Shown here in pieces: positions 43,937 through 53,019 of a stretch of DNA of 64,000 nt. The stretch spans positions 47,492 through 111,491 of the forward strand of contig RFNO01000107.1 of NCBI GenBank assembly GCA_009927165.1, read 5' to 3'. Within the stretch, counting starts at the first letter, position 1, and each line of letters starts with the position of its first letter. Position numbers and translations under genes: made by a program. This DNA comes from Pseudomonadota bacterium (lineage in GTDB: Bacteria; Bdellovibrionota; FAC87; UBA2466). The notes under the pieces are model-generated. The model was not told where the DNA came from. It searched no databases and was given only the letters and a program-made list of their open reading frames with translations.

Positions 43937-44898
43937 AGTTGTATCGTCCGCTGTTGTGGTTTGGCGGAGCTGTTCTCTTTCTGGCAATAGCTCCTTTTCT
44001 CGGATCTGAAACCCTTCATCCAACGAATCTTTGGGATCCCGATACTTTGGGATATCGTATCTTTTGGAATCTTCGCTATCCTCGGTTTATTTTGGCCATG
44101 GGTGCAGGGGGGGCGTTAGCAGTATTGGGGGCGATTTACCAAAATCTGTTTCGAAATCCGCTTTGCGAACCGTATGTTTTGGGAATTTCATCTGCAGTAA
44201 CACTTGGGATCCTTGTGGGTGAGATTATTTGGGGGTTTTTACCGATGAGCTGGCCCAGCATGGGCATCGGTATGGTCGCAGCTGTTCTTCTCATCATTTT
44301 TCTACTTAGTTTTGCGTCAAGTCGTTTCGGGACTTCATCTGAAAAGGTCGTTTTGTTTGGATTGGGGATAAATTTTATTCTCTCTTCATTGCTATTTTTG
44401 GGTCTTTCGTTTCAAAGTCAGAATGTAGGAGGCGGATCGTTGCGATGGTTTTTTGGGTTTATTCCCTGGATAGACCTGCGCATGGCGCTTCTCTTTCTTT
44501 TTGGCAGTATCTTGTTTACCACATTGATGATGGTGTTCTCTCGAGCATTAGACGCTCTCAGTTTGGGTGACTCTGTGGCAAGGACCCTCGGCGTTTCTCC
44601 GCAACTCACGCGAAACATCCTTTTGTTAGCAACATCTTTAGTGCTTGGACTCACAGTTTCCGTAGTTGGAACTATCGGATTTGTTGGATTGGTGATTCCT
44701 CATCTGACTCGGCTCATTTTCCGACCCGCTACAACTCGTGCCCTCTTACCACAGGTATTTTTGCTGGGTGCCGTATTTCTATCGGTGGCTGACGGAATCT
44801 CCCGAGCCATTCTTCCCCCCTTTGAGTTTCCAGTGGGAGTAATTACAACCTTAATCGGAGGACCTCTGTTTTTATTGGTGTTATGGCGAAGGAATTAA
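43933..44898 (+). CDS. ABC importer permease, BtuC/FecCD family
   Basis: The 321-residue permease has about ten hydrophobic helices. The family signature appears as PRFILAMGAGGALAVLGAIY, then NPLCEPYVLGISSA and the coupling-helix region GDSVARTLGV. VVGTIGFVGLVIPHLTRLIF is the ATPase-facing block. Overlaps the binding-protein gene by four bases. Imports a cobalamin- or iron-chelate-type ligand across the inner membrane. Confidence 0.92.
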   Translation: MKLYRPLLWFGGAVLFLAIAPFLGSETLHPTNLWDPDTLGYRIFWNLRYPRFILAMGAGGALAVLGAIYQNLFRNPLCEPYVLGISSAVTLGILVGEIIWGFLPMSWPSMGIGMVAAVLLIIFLLSFASSRFGTSSEKVVLFGLGINFILSSLLFLGLSFQSQNVGGGSLRWFFGFIPWIDLRMALLFLFGSILFTTLMMVFSRALDALSLGDSVARTLGVSPQLTRNILLLATSLVLGLTVSVVGTIGFVGLVIPHLTRLIFRPATTRALLPQVFLLGAVFLSVADGISRAILPPFEFPVGVITTLIGGPLFLLVLWRRN

Positions 44899-44903
44899 CA
44901 AAC

Positions 44904-45629
44904 ATGCTAGTTCAAGTCGAGCAACTCAAGTTGGGCTGGGAACGCAATCGATTGTTTAATCAAGAGCCCTGGGATTTTTCTATTCCTAAAGGAAGCGTAA
45001 CCGCTGTGATTGGGCCTAATGGATCTGGGAAGACGTTATTGCTTAAGGGTCTTTTGGGAGAAGCCCTGTTCGGAAGTGGCAGAGTCATTTTAAAGTTAGA
45101 GGAAGGAAATATCGAGGTTTCTCAGAAAACGCGATCGAAAGGGCGATTTTCCTATTTGCCTCAAGAGCAGCCGTACGCACCATCTCAACTTGTTAATGAG
45201 TTTTTGAGAATTGCTTTTCTTCCAGAATTGGGATTTTGGGGAAAACCTAGTGAAGCCCATGAAGCTAATTTGCGTTTCCAAATTGATAGATTGGGTATCA
45301 ATAAAGCAATTCAAAAAAAAATGAGCGATCTAAGCACTGGGGAGAGACAGAGGGTTTTTCTTGCTAGAGCGTTATCACAAAAATCTGTTCTTACTTTGTT
45401 AGATGAGCCCACCAACCATCTGGACCCAGAGGGGACTGCCCAAGTGTGGCAAACCCTTTTCAACTTAAAGGGTAACCATACGATCGTAGTGACTACCCAC
45501 GATCTTGCTCAGGTAGAAAAAAACTGCGACTGGATTATCGGAGTGTATCAAGGAAGAATTGTGTTTCAAGGACCCATCGAGGACTATTTCAGAAAATCGG
45601 TTGTGAAGAAATTGTTTCCCAACTACTGA
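44904..45629 (+). CDS. ABC importer ATP-binding protein, BtuD/FecE type
   Basis: About 241 residues from the ATG at 44904 (GAAGGA ten bases upstream, five bases after the permease stop); an ATG at 44883 would overlap the permease by 16 bases. Walker A is GPNGSGKT, the signature LSTGERQRVFLARAL, Walker B LTLLDEPTNHLD and the switch His in VVTTHDL. It powers uptake with the permease. Convergent with the gene at 45623 (seven-base overlap). Confidence 0.92.
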   Translation: MLVQVEQLKLGWERNRLFNQEPWDFSIPKGSVTAVIGPNGSGKTLLLKGLLGEALFGSGRVILKLEEGNIEVSQKTRSKGRFSYLPQEQPYAPSQLVNEFLRIAFLPELGFWGKPSEAHEANLRFQIDRLGINKAIQKKMSDLSTGERQRVFLARALSQKSVLTLLDEPTNHLDPEGTAQVWQTLFNLKGNHTIVVTTHDLAQVEKNCDWIIGVYQGRIVFQGPIEDYFRKSVVKKLFPNY

Positions 45630-47011
45630 TTCGCAGTCTGGATAAGCTCTTCAGGAGTCATTTCAGGTTGCGCTGTTTTTAAGCCGGCCACATCTTCACC
45701 TTTGAGGCTCTTCTTCATTTCTTTAGTGAGACCATTTAGCTTCATGGCAGAAATAGATCCTGGTGTTATTTGATTTGATCGAGTGAGATTTCCTTCATCA
45801 GGAATATGCCCCAAAGTACGCTTTGCAAGCTCAGCCTGTTTCTTAGCCGCTTTCTCAAGAGCTGCATTGTAATGTTCGAGTTGCTCTTTTGGAGTAATTA
45901 AGACTCTTTTCTCTTTTCCGTCATCATCATAGGCAATGGTATCGCTTGAAAGTTCTTCTTGGGTTAAAACAGCATCCGAAGGTTTGGGGATTTCGTTAGC
46001 TTCGATACCTAAATTATCGAGAATAGCGATATTGACTCGAGCTCTCCACTCATCAATTTGCTCGCTATTAGGATCCCCACTGCTGATTTGTCCATTTTTT
46101 ACAGTAGGATTCACATCACGAACTGATTTAGCCATCATTTGTCTGCAAAGCTGCATACGTTGCTCCAATTCAACATCTTGAGTGTCTTCAGCAAGCTCAG
46201 CTTGATTGTAGTGCTTGTCACCATCATCTTGTTCGCCTTGCTTTTGGCTGTTCATAATAGAATCGCAGCCCGTCATGTTTTCTCCCCCGGGCAACTCAAT
46301 TCCTTCTTTCATTCTTCGAAGCTCACCAAGCTTTGCTACTAAATGATTTCGGTAGGTCCAAGTCAGATTCTGAGCAAGAGCGCGAAGAGTCTCCATGTTC
46401 GGCATAGTTTCCTTGGGTTCATTTTCATTAAAAGTTCCCGCAATGGCGTCTTTAGCTGCCTCTACTCCAACGGCATCTAAAGCTGCTTTGGCTTCATCAT
46501 TTATTTCAAATTGGGTCAGAGCTTTGCGGTTGAGTCGGCCCTGTTCATCCAAGATCGGAGCTCCTCCCTTAGTTTTCACATTCCAAATAGCGTACTTTCC
46601 CCCTTCGCCTTTATAAGATTCTTTCATTTGGGAATAGATTGAGGCTACTTTTCCTTCGAGTACTGATTGCTCTCCTCCAAATCCGTGTTCAGAAATATAC
46701 GGATCAAGCCATTTTTCGCACAAGTCTTGTCCGACCCAATTCTGACAGTAATCCCAAGTGTAGCTATGATAGGTGGTGGTAGAGCCGAAGGCATTTCCGT
46801 CATTTTGGTTGAAATCCTTGCTGGAGGAACTCTTTGAACGAACTTGAGCTACTTTCATGTTAGCGCTTTGGGTGGCCGCATTGATTTTTTCAGCAAGTGT
46901 TTTCTTGGAGTTTTGAGAGCTACCGGTAAAGACCGTGATAGCTAATGCTCCGGAAATAGCAGTTCCGGCAACCAAGTTGCGAATCGAAGTTGTCTTAACA
47001 CCGAAGTCCAT
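45623..47011 (-). CDS. Exported or membrane-anchored protein, function unknown
   Basis: The 462-residue protein starts at an ATG with AAGGGG six bases upstream. One N-terminal hydrophobic segment (NLVAGTAISGALAITVFTGS, residues 12-31) suggests export or an anchor. The rest is polar, helical, and rich in Asp, Glu, Gln and Ala, with scattered cysteines (YCQNW, LCEKW, TGCDS, LCRQ) that could form disulfides. Several stretches look like coiled coil (EQLEHYNAALEKAAKKQAEL). No domain recognised. Stands alone, divergent from the ferritin-like gene. Confidence 0.6.
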   Translation of the reverse strand: MDFGVKTTSIRNLVAGTAISGALAITVFTGSSQNSKKTLAEKINAATQSANMKVAQVRSKSSSSKDFNQNDGNAFGSTTTYHSYTWDYCQNWVGQDLCEKWLDPYISEHGFGGEQSVLEGKVASIYSQMKESYKGEGGKYAIWNVKTKGGAPILDEQGRLNRKALTQFEINDEAKAALDAVGVEAAKDAIAGTFNENEPKETMPNMETLRALAQNLTWTYRNHLVAKLGELRRMKEGIELPGGENMTGCDSIMNSQKQGEQDDGDKHYNQAELAEDTQDVELEQRMQLCRQMMAKSVRDVNPTVKNGQISSGDPNSEQIDEWRARVNIAILDNLGIEANEIPKPSDAVLTQEELSSDTIAYDDDGKEKRVLITPKEQLEHYNAALEKAAKKQAELAKRTLGHIPDEGNLTRSNQITPGSISAMKLNGLTKEMKKSLKGEDVAGLKTAQPEMTPEELIQTANQ

Positions 47012-47266
47012 AGATTCCCCTTACAGAGTAGTAAAGCAAGAGACAGACCAGGGTAAGTTCCTGATTTACTGTTAAGGAAATTGTGTGTTTTGAGGGAAAG
47101 GAAGCCGTATTCTCGAAGACTGTAAAAAAATCTAATTATTTCAGCAGGCTTGGAGTGTATACCAGGAATACAGGGGAGTGAGGCGTGACTGTTCAAAAGT
47201 TGGGCAGTCCTATTTGAATAAGTAATGAAAGTCGCTTACCCTTATGTCTTTAAGAGGAGCTAATTC

Positions 47267-47695
47267 ATGTCAGAACACAAATCAAAAATACTGAATCAAT
47301 TGGATAAAATTTTGGAAGCGGAACTTTCTGGAGTCGTTCGTTATTTGCATTATAGTTTTATGATTTTTGGGCCCAATCGAATTCCGATTACGGGTTGGTT
47401 TAGAAATCATGCGAACGAGGGCATTGCCCACGCTGTTTTGATTGGTGAAAAAATTACGGCTTTTGGGGGACATCCTTCCCTTAAAGTAAAACCAGTTCCG
47501 GAAACCAATAAGCACAACGTCATGGATATTTTGGAAGAGTCTCTTGAGTTTGAGCGAGAAGGGCTGAAACTCTACCACGAGCTTCTGGGAATGGTCGGTA
47601 ATGACGTTGCTTTAGAAGAAATGGTTCGAAGATTGATTTTAGACGAAACGACTCACATCGAAGAAGTTGAAAAAATGATTCGAAACGCGAAGTAA
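47267..47695 (+). CDS. Bacterioferritin/ferritin-like diiron protein
   Basis: The 142-residue four-helix protein begins at an ATG preceded by an AGGAG. Diiron ligands are placed as in bacterioferritin: Glu in ILEAELSGVVRY, Glu and His in HANEGIAHAVL, Glu in EFEREGLKLYHE and the ExxH in DETTHIEEVEK. The usual Met heme ligand is not evident. It may store iron or act in a Dps-like oxidative-stress role. It lies 60 bases upstream of mutS. Confidence 0.82.
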   Translation: MSEHKSKILNQLDKILEAELSGVVRYLHYSFMIFGPNRIPITGWFRNHANEGIAHAVLIGEKITAFGGHPSLKVKPVPETNKHNVMDILEESLEFEREGLKLYHELLGMVGNDVALEEMVRRLILDETTHIEEVEKMIRNAK

Positions 47696-47754
47696 AAGCC
47701 AGCATTAACGCGGAGCGGCTAGCCAAAGCGCTCCGCGCTCTGTAACTCCTTTCC

Positions 47755-50226
47755 ATGTCTGAAAAAAGTGCTTCCGCCCCGTTGACTCCGCTGATGCAGC
47801 AGTACTTGGGGATTAAAAAAGAAAATCCTGATTCCATCCTTTTTTTCCGGTTAGGCGATTTTTATGAAATGTTTTTTGAGGATGCCGTTGCAGCCGCCCC
47901 AATTTTAGAAGTTCAACTCACTTCGCGGGATAAGTCTTCTGAAAATCCCATTCCTATGTGTGGGATACCCCATCACGCTGCGGGTAACTATATCCAAAAG
48001 CTGATTCAAAAAGGCCACAAAGTAGCTATTTGTGAACAGACAGAAATCCCTGTTTCCGGAAAACAGGGTAAAACCATTATTAAGAGAGAAGTGGCTAGAG
48101 TAGTAACTCCTGCATTAGTTGGAGATCCGGATCTGGTCTCGGATTCTATTCGTCATCTTCTTTTTGCAATTTGTGAAACTTCTGACGAGGAATTTGAAAT
48201 TGCCATTTTGGACTTGCTGGGAGGAGACCTACAAGTCGGTCATGTCACTACTCAATTAGCTCTTTGGGATTGGATCTTGCGATTGGGTCCGAAAGAAATA
48301 CTCTTAGACAAAAAAAATGAGGAATCGGATTGGGTTCAAGAATTAAAAGCTCGTTTTTCTTTGATCGCTACTACTTTTAGGACGGACTTTTTTGGTTCGG
48401 GTGCTCTTCAAGCGGCTCGTTTATATCTGAGAGAAACGCAGAAATCAGAACCGGGACTGCATTTTTCTGCGCCTAGAGCTCTGACCAACGAAACAGGGAT
48501 GAGACTGGATGCTACAGCTCTTCAGTCTTTGGAGATACTAAAATCACAATCGTATTCGGGGGAAGGAACGAGTCTGTTCTCGGTTTTGGATCATTGCTCA
48601 ACCCCCATGGGTAGGCGAACTCTTAAGGATTGGTTGAGTCGCCCACTGATTGATACTCGGGGAATTACTGAACGACACGATGCTGTTGAAGAACTTATGC
48701 ATCAAGTAGTTCTGTTTCAGGACTTGAAGTCGGAGCTTTCTCACATACGTGATTTGGAACGCTTAACCTCCAAAACAGCGTTGGGTTTATCCATGCCACG
48801 AGACTTAGTGGCGATTCGGGAAATTTTACAGCGGCTTCCCTCGATAAAGCTTCGTTTAGAAAGAGCCAACTCATCGCTATTACGAGCGCTGGGAGCTGAT
48901 TTAGATACACTGAGCTTTTTGAGAGAAAAGCTCCAAATTAATTTAGAGGACGAAGCGCCGGCTACTTTGCGAGATGGCGGAATTTTCAAAGAGCAATCCC
49001 ACCCTGAAATCGCGGAATTAAGGACTTTATCCCGAAATGCTAAAGGAACCATAGCGGCAATTGAGATTCGGGAGAGGGAGGCAACCGGAATTTCAAGCCT
49101 CAAGATAAAATTTAGTAAAGTGTTTGGATATACTTTTGAAGTTACTTCAACGCATCTAAAGAAAGTTCCGTCACATTTTAATCGAAAGCAAACGATTGCT
49201 AATGGCGAAAGATTTGTAACGGAGGAATTAAAAGAGTTCGAAGAAAAAGTAATGATGGCTGAATCTCGTCTTAAGTCTTTAGAAGAAGAGATGTTCATCC
49301 AGTTGAGAGGGGAAGTTGTCCAAGTGAGTTCCGTCCTCATGAAGAACTCGAGGGTGCTGGGAAGTTTGGACTGCTTACTTTCTTTTGCCAAGGTTTCCAG
49401 AGAGCGAGGATATGTAAAACCGGAAATGCATTCTGGTTGGAATCTGGATATCACAGAGGGGCGACACCCCGTTGTAGAAACCAAAGTGCCGTCAGGAAAA
49501 TTTGTCCCAAATAGTATTTATTTTGATGAGAACTCTTGTCGAACGATGGTTATCACTGGTCCCAACATGGCTGGTAAAAGTACCATCATGCGCCAAGTAG
49601 CGCTGATTGCTATTTTAGCTCAAGCAGGCTGTTTTGTTCCCGCTAATGAAGCTCGGCTTCCGGTGGTGGATGCGATTTTTACTCGAGTAGGGAGTTCAGA
49701 CGATCTGGCACGAGGACAATCGACTTTCATGGTTGAAATGACGGAAGTGGCAAGAATTTTAGAAGAGTCGACTTCTCAGAGTCTTTTAGTGATTGATGAA
49801 ATTGGTCGAGGGACAAGCACTTTTGATGGGTTATCGTTAGCTTGGGCATTGGTTGAGTTCATTCATACCGAATTAAAGGCAAAAACTTTGTTTGCCACTC
49901 ACTTTCACGAAATTACGGCATTAGAAAATTCTTTTTCCGGACTTCGAAACACCAATGTGTTGGTTGAAAAATTGGAGAATGAAATTATTTTTCTGCACAA
50001 ATTAGAAATGGGCAGTTGCAACCGAAGTTATGGAATTGATGTCGCGCGTTTGGCGGGCCTGCCTTGGAAAGTCTTGTCCCGCGCTGGCCATATTTTGTCG
50101 GTTTTAGAAAACCAAACTGGACAAGGGCATCAAGGTATTTGCGGCGCGTTAGAAAAAGTTACCGCAATATTGGGCCCAAAATATGATTCAGATCCGCTGA
50201 AAACCAGCGCCAGTATTGAATCCTAA
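47755..50226 (+). CDS. mutS: DNA mismatch-repair protein MutS
   Basis: The 823-residue mismatch sensor has the Phe-Tyr-Glu mismatch wedge in LGDFYEMFFEDA near residue 35, connector and lever domains, and the ATPase with Walker A GPNMAGKSTIM, DDLARGQSTFMVEM, LVIDEIGRGTSTFDG and FATHFHEI. The C-terminus is short, ending soon after the dimerising helix-turn-helix, so the tetramerisation tail of E. coli MutS is missing. Partner mutL is not in the window. Confidence 0.96.
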   Translation: MSEKSASAPLTPLMQQYLGIKKENPDSILFFRLGDFYEMFFEDAVAAAPILEVQLTSRDKSSENPIPMCGIPHHAAGNYIQKLIQKGHKVAICEQTEIPVSGKQGKTIIKREVARVVTPALVGDPDLVSDSIRHLLFAICETSDEEFEIAILDLLGGDLQVGHVTTQLALWDWILRLGPKEILLDKKNEESDWVQELKARFSLIATTFRTDFFGSGALQAARLYLRETQKSEPGLHFSAPRALTNETGMRLDATALQSLEILKSQSYSGEGTSLFSVLDHCSTPMGRRTLKDWLSRPLIDTRGITERHDAVEELMHQVVLFQDLKSELSHIRDLERLTSKTALGLSMPRDLVAIREILQRLPSIKLRLERANSSLLRALGADLDTLSFLREKLQINLEDEAPATLRDGGIFKEQSHPEIAELRTLSRNAKGTIAAIEIREREATGISSLKIKFSKVFGYTFEVTSTHLKKVPSHFNRKQTIANGERFVTEELKEFEEKVMMAESRLKSLEEEMFIQLRGEVVQVSSVLMKNSRVLGSLDCLLSFAKVSRERGYVKPEMHSGWNLDITEGRHPVVETKVPSGKFVPNSIYFDENSCRTMVITGPNMAGKSTIMRQVALIAILAQAGCFVPANEARLPVVDAIFTRVGSSDDLARGQSTFMVEMTEVARILEESTSQSLLVIDEIGRGTSTFDGLSLAWALVEFIHTELKAKTLFATHFHEITALENSFSGLRNTNVLVEKLENEIIFLHKLEMGSCNRSYGIDVARLAGLPWKVLSRAGHILSVLENQTGQGHQGICGALEKVTAILGPKYDSDPLKTSASIES

Positions 50227-50245
50227 CAAAATCTTAAAAACCGCA

Positions 50246-50274
50246 TTGACAAGGAAATCTTCCGTAAATAAAAC
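50246..50274 (+). promoter_or_regulatory. Candidate sigma-70 type promoter upstream of the trmJ-like gene
   Basis: A consensus -35 TTGACA (50246-50251) is separated by 17 bases from a -10-like TAAAAC (50269-50274, four of six matches). It sits after mutS and about 225 bases before the next gene, so the leader would be long and would include the palindrome at 50354. Only an in-silico guess. Confidence 0.4.
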
Positions 50275-50353
50275 CTTCGGATTGTTGAAATTAACAGGAA
50301 CTTAAAAAGAGTTTCTGCCTAGCATAAGAAGTGGTCTGATTCTGTTAGAAAAG

Positions 50354-50374
50354 TAATCCACAGCCTGTGGATTA
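50354..50374. repeat. Perfect 10-base inverted repeat, operator- or DnaA-box-like
   Basis: TAATCCACAG (50354-50363) and CTGTGGATTA (50365-50374) are perfect inverted arms around a single C. Each arm contains TAATCCACA, one mismatch from the DnaA-box consensus TTATnCACA. Further TCCACA words occur at 50522-50527 and 50556-50561. It could be an operator, a paired DnaA site or a terminator-like structure; no replication-origin genes are nearby. Confidence 0.55.
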
Positions 50375-50500
50375 ATTCGAGCATCCCAGCACTCCTAACC
50401 GGAAAAAGTGTATCAAGGCTTGGTTTCCAGCCCTAAATAAGGTATTAAACTTCCTAGGTATTTTTTTGGGCTCAATGCATTATTTTGGTGAGGAGTTGTC

Positions 50501-51325
50501 TTGAAAAACCCCTATAAATCTTTCCACAGCTCCTGTGAAGATTTACGAAAACACATCCACATTGTTTTGGTGCATCCGGAGTATGGCGGCAATGTGGGTG
50601 CTGCAGCGCGCGCAATTGAAAACATGGGGCTCTTGGGCAGTTTTCGGATTGTCGGAAATAAAGAAAAATTAGAATGGAGCGAAGTTCGCAAAATGGCGAA
50701 ACACGCATTCCACCGTGTTGCCGAAGCTGAGTTTTTTTCTTCCCTAGAAGACGCCCTGAAACTCAACGAGGGTGAAATTGGTTTGTTTTTAGGCTCTTCG
50801 GCCAGGGTAGGCTCATCGAGCCGACCCCACCCCCTCAAAGTTCGGGGAGCCATGGAAAAAGTCATTCGCAAAATGAAATTAGCGAAATTTACTGATCTTT
50901 TTTTAATATTTGGTAGGGAGAGCGATGGGCTCACCAACGAGGAGTTGGATCTTTGTCATTGGTTAGTCACTATTCCGAGTTCGGAAAAGTATCGGTCAGT
51001 CAATTTGGCTCAATCAGTCATGATTTTTGCTCATGAAGTAAATGAAAACTTGCAGGAGGAATGGGAACAATTCCAAGCAGGACATCCGTCTCAAAAGGAA
51101 AAAATAGTGAGTCATTTGATTCAATTATCCGAGGAGAGCGGGTTTATTCTGCCCGGGGATCCGTTTAAGATGAAACCGCGGTTAGAGCAGATTTTTTCTC
51201 AGCTACCTCCGCATGTCCCTGAAGCTCGAACTCTTCATGGGTTGATTGATCAGGTCAGGAGAAGTATCAAAAAAGGGGAGCCCGATATCAAAGGACGGTT
51301 TAAAGAGTATGGAATCAAAAACTGA
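50501..51325 (+). CDS. SPOUT-family RNA methyltransferase, TrmJ-like
   Basis: The 274-residue protein begins at TTG with GAGGAG five bases upstream. The three SPOUT/TrmH motifs are clear: HPEYGGNVGAAARAIENMG (motif 1), IFGRESDGLTNEELDLCHWL (motif 2) and SVNLAQSVMIFAHE (motif 3), forming the AdoMet trefoil knot. TrmJ makes 2'-O-methyl at tRNA position 32, but other rRNA or tRNA targets are possible. It overlaps the grpE start by 17 bases. Confidence 0.88.
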   Translation: MKNPYKSFHSSCEDLRKHIHIVLVHPEYGGNVGAAARAIENMGLLGSFRIVGNKEKLEWSEVRKMAKHAFHRVAEAEFFSSLEDALKLNEGEIGLFLGSSARVGSSSRPHPLKVRGAMEKVIRKMKLAKFTDLFLIFGRESDGLTNEELDLCHWLVTIPSSEKYRSVNLAQSVMIFAHEVNENLQEEWEQFQAGHPSQKEKIVSHLIQLSEESGFILPGDPFKMKPRLEQIFSQLPPHVPEARTLHGLIDQVRRSIKKGEPDIKGRFKEYGIKN

Positions 51326-51899
51326 TAAAAATAAGAAGGCTAACCAGGATGAATCTATGGAAAATGGCGCGAACGATTTGACTCCGGGCAAGGAAGTTCC
51401 TAGTGCTAATCATGAAAAAGCAGCATTAGATGCTCTAGAACTGGCCAAAAAAGAGGCAGAAATTGCTCAAAAGGAAATGCTGTACGTAAGAGCCGAATTT
51501 GATAATTACCGAAAACGTATTTTAAAAGAGCAAGAGCAAGCTATTAAGTTCGCTAATAAGAACCTCATCACCGAGCTCCTCGTTGTTTTCGATTATTTCG
51601 ATAGAGCCATTCAACATTCAAAGATACTGAAAGCCAAGGCAGACCCCGAAGTGTCCAACTTTGTAAGTGGGGTTGAAATGAGTCAGCACGAGTTCATTCA
51701 ACTTTTAGGCCGGTTCGGAGTAGAATTGATAGGCACAATAGGTGAAAAGTTTGACCCAGAGAGACATGAAGCTATCTCTCAGAGAGAAGTGGACACAGAT
51801 GCTGCCGACACTGTGTTGGAAGTTTTTCAAAAGGGTAGTTTGCTCAATGGGCGTCTTTTGAAACCTGCGAAGGTAGTGGTAGGAAAACTAAAAAATTAA
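51309..51899 (+). CDS. grpE: Nucleotide exchange factor GrpE
   Basis: About 196 residues, starting at the ATG at 51309; a later ATG at 51357 with AGGAT upstream is also possible. The long N-terminal coiled coil (ALELAKKEAEIAQKEMLYV) leads to the family core AEFDNYRKRILKEQEQA and the beta domain ending FQKGSLLNGRLLKPAKVVV. GrpE releases ADP from DnaK. It lies 19 bases upstream of dnaJ; dnaK is not adjacent or in this window. Confidence 0.93.
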   Translation: MESKTDKNKKANQDESMENGANDLTPGKEVPSANHEKAALDALELAKKEAEIAQKEMLYVRAEFDNYRKRILKEQEQAIKFANKNLITELLVVFDYFDRAIQHSKILKAKADPEVSNFVSGVEMSQHEFIQLLGRFGVELIGTIGEKFDPERHEAISQREVDTDAADTVLEVFQKGSLLNGRLLKPAKVVVGKLKN

Positions 51900-51918
51900 T
51901 TAAGAGAATTTTGGGCTC

Positions 51919-53019
51919 ATGGCCAAGCGAGACTACTACGAAATTTTAGGGGTTCAGAGAAATGCCACTGAAGATGAGCTAAAAAAAGCTTATCGAAAAG
52001 TAGCTATCCAATATCATCCCGATAAGAACCCCGGAAATAAAGAAGCAGAAGAAAAATTTAAAGAGGCAAACGAAGCTTATCAAGTTCTCAGTGATCCCAA
52101 AAAGAAAGCAGCTTACGATCAATTTGGGCATGCGGGTCTCGGAGGACAAGGATTTGGATTTGATCCGGGATTTGGCGCTGGTTCCTTCTCAGATATTTTT
52201 GACAATATTTTCGGGGATATTTTTGGTGGCGGCCCTCGTGGAGGACAGTCAGGTATTGATCTCCGTTACACTTTAGAAGTGGATTTTGAAGAAGCAGCTC
52301 TGGGAGTAGAAAAGAAAATCACATTTGAAAAAGAATTTGTGTGCGACACTTGCGAAGGTTCGGGGGCAAAACCAGGAACTAAGCCAAAAGTTTGCGGAAC
52401 CTGTCGAGGCAGTGGGCAAGTTCGTTTTAATCAAGGGTTCTTTACTCTAGCAAGAACTTGCAGCCAGTGTTCCGGAAAAGGGTCCATTGTCGAGGATCGA
52501 TGTAAATCCTGTAAAGGTAGTGGAAAAGTTAAAAAACCACATAGTGTTGTGGTGAATATCCCAGCTGGAATCGACTCTGATCAAAGACTGAGATTACGAG
52601 GAGAGGGTGAACGTTCTGAAGTGGGTGGAAAAGTTGGCGACCTCTACGTGCTTATTCGTGTTAAAGAGCACGCACTTTTTAAGCGAGAAGATGAACATGT
52701 TGTTTTAGATTTACCAATTACTTTTACTCAAGCGGCTTTGGGAACTGTTATGGAAGTTCCTACTTTGCAAGGATCCGTAGGAATTACCATCCATTCGGGT
52801 GTGCAGCAGGGGGAAACGCTTCGGCTCAAAGGTAAAGGAATTAAAAGATTGAATGGTTCTGGTTACGGTGACCAGTATGTTCGCTTACACCTGGAGGTTC
52901 CTAAAAATCTCACTCATCGTCAGAAGGAACTTCTCAGGGAGTTTGAAAAGGAAGGAAAGGGAGATACTTATCCAGGTGTCACTGGATTCCTGCAACGGCT
53001 TAAGGAGGTTTTCAAATGA
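51919..53019 (+). CDS. dnaJ: Chaperone DnaJ
   Basis: The 366-residue full-length DnaJ has the J domain with HPD (YHPDKNPG) at about residue 33, a Gly/Phe-rich linker, four zinc motifs ([32 protein letters not shown]) at residues 140-215, and the C-terminal substrate-binding domains. It stimulates DnaK ATPase. The next gene's ATG overlaps its TGA by four bases. Confidence 0.97.
   Translation: MAKRDYYEILGVQRNATEDELKKAYRKVAIQYHPDKNPGNKEAEEKFKEANEAYQVLSDPKKKAAYDQFGHAGLGGQGFGFDPGFGAGSFSDIFDNIFGDIFGGGPRGGQSGIDLRYTLEVDFEEAALGVEKKITFEKEFVCDTCEGSGAKPGTKPKVCGTCRGSGQVRFNQGFFTLARTCSQCSGKGSIVEDRCKSCKGSGKVKKPHSVVVNIPAGIDSDQRLRLRGEGERSEVGGKVGDLYVLIRVKEHALFKREDEHVVLDLPITFTQAALGTVMEVPTLQGSVGITIHSGVQQGETLRLKGKGIKRLNGSGYGDQYVRLHLEVPKNLTHRQKELLREFEKEGKGDTYPGVTGFLQRLKEVFK

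Noticed and set aside
48741..49484. 247-codon minus-strand open frame inside mutS
   Set aside because: Antisense shadow; Ser-rich translation and no domain, while mutS is intact on the other strand.
50354..50374. Replication origin suggested by DnaA-box-like words
   Set aside because: Only a few near-matches, no AT-rich unwinding region and no dnaA, dnaN or gyr genes nearby.
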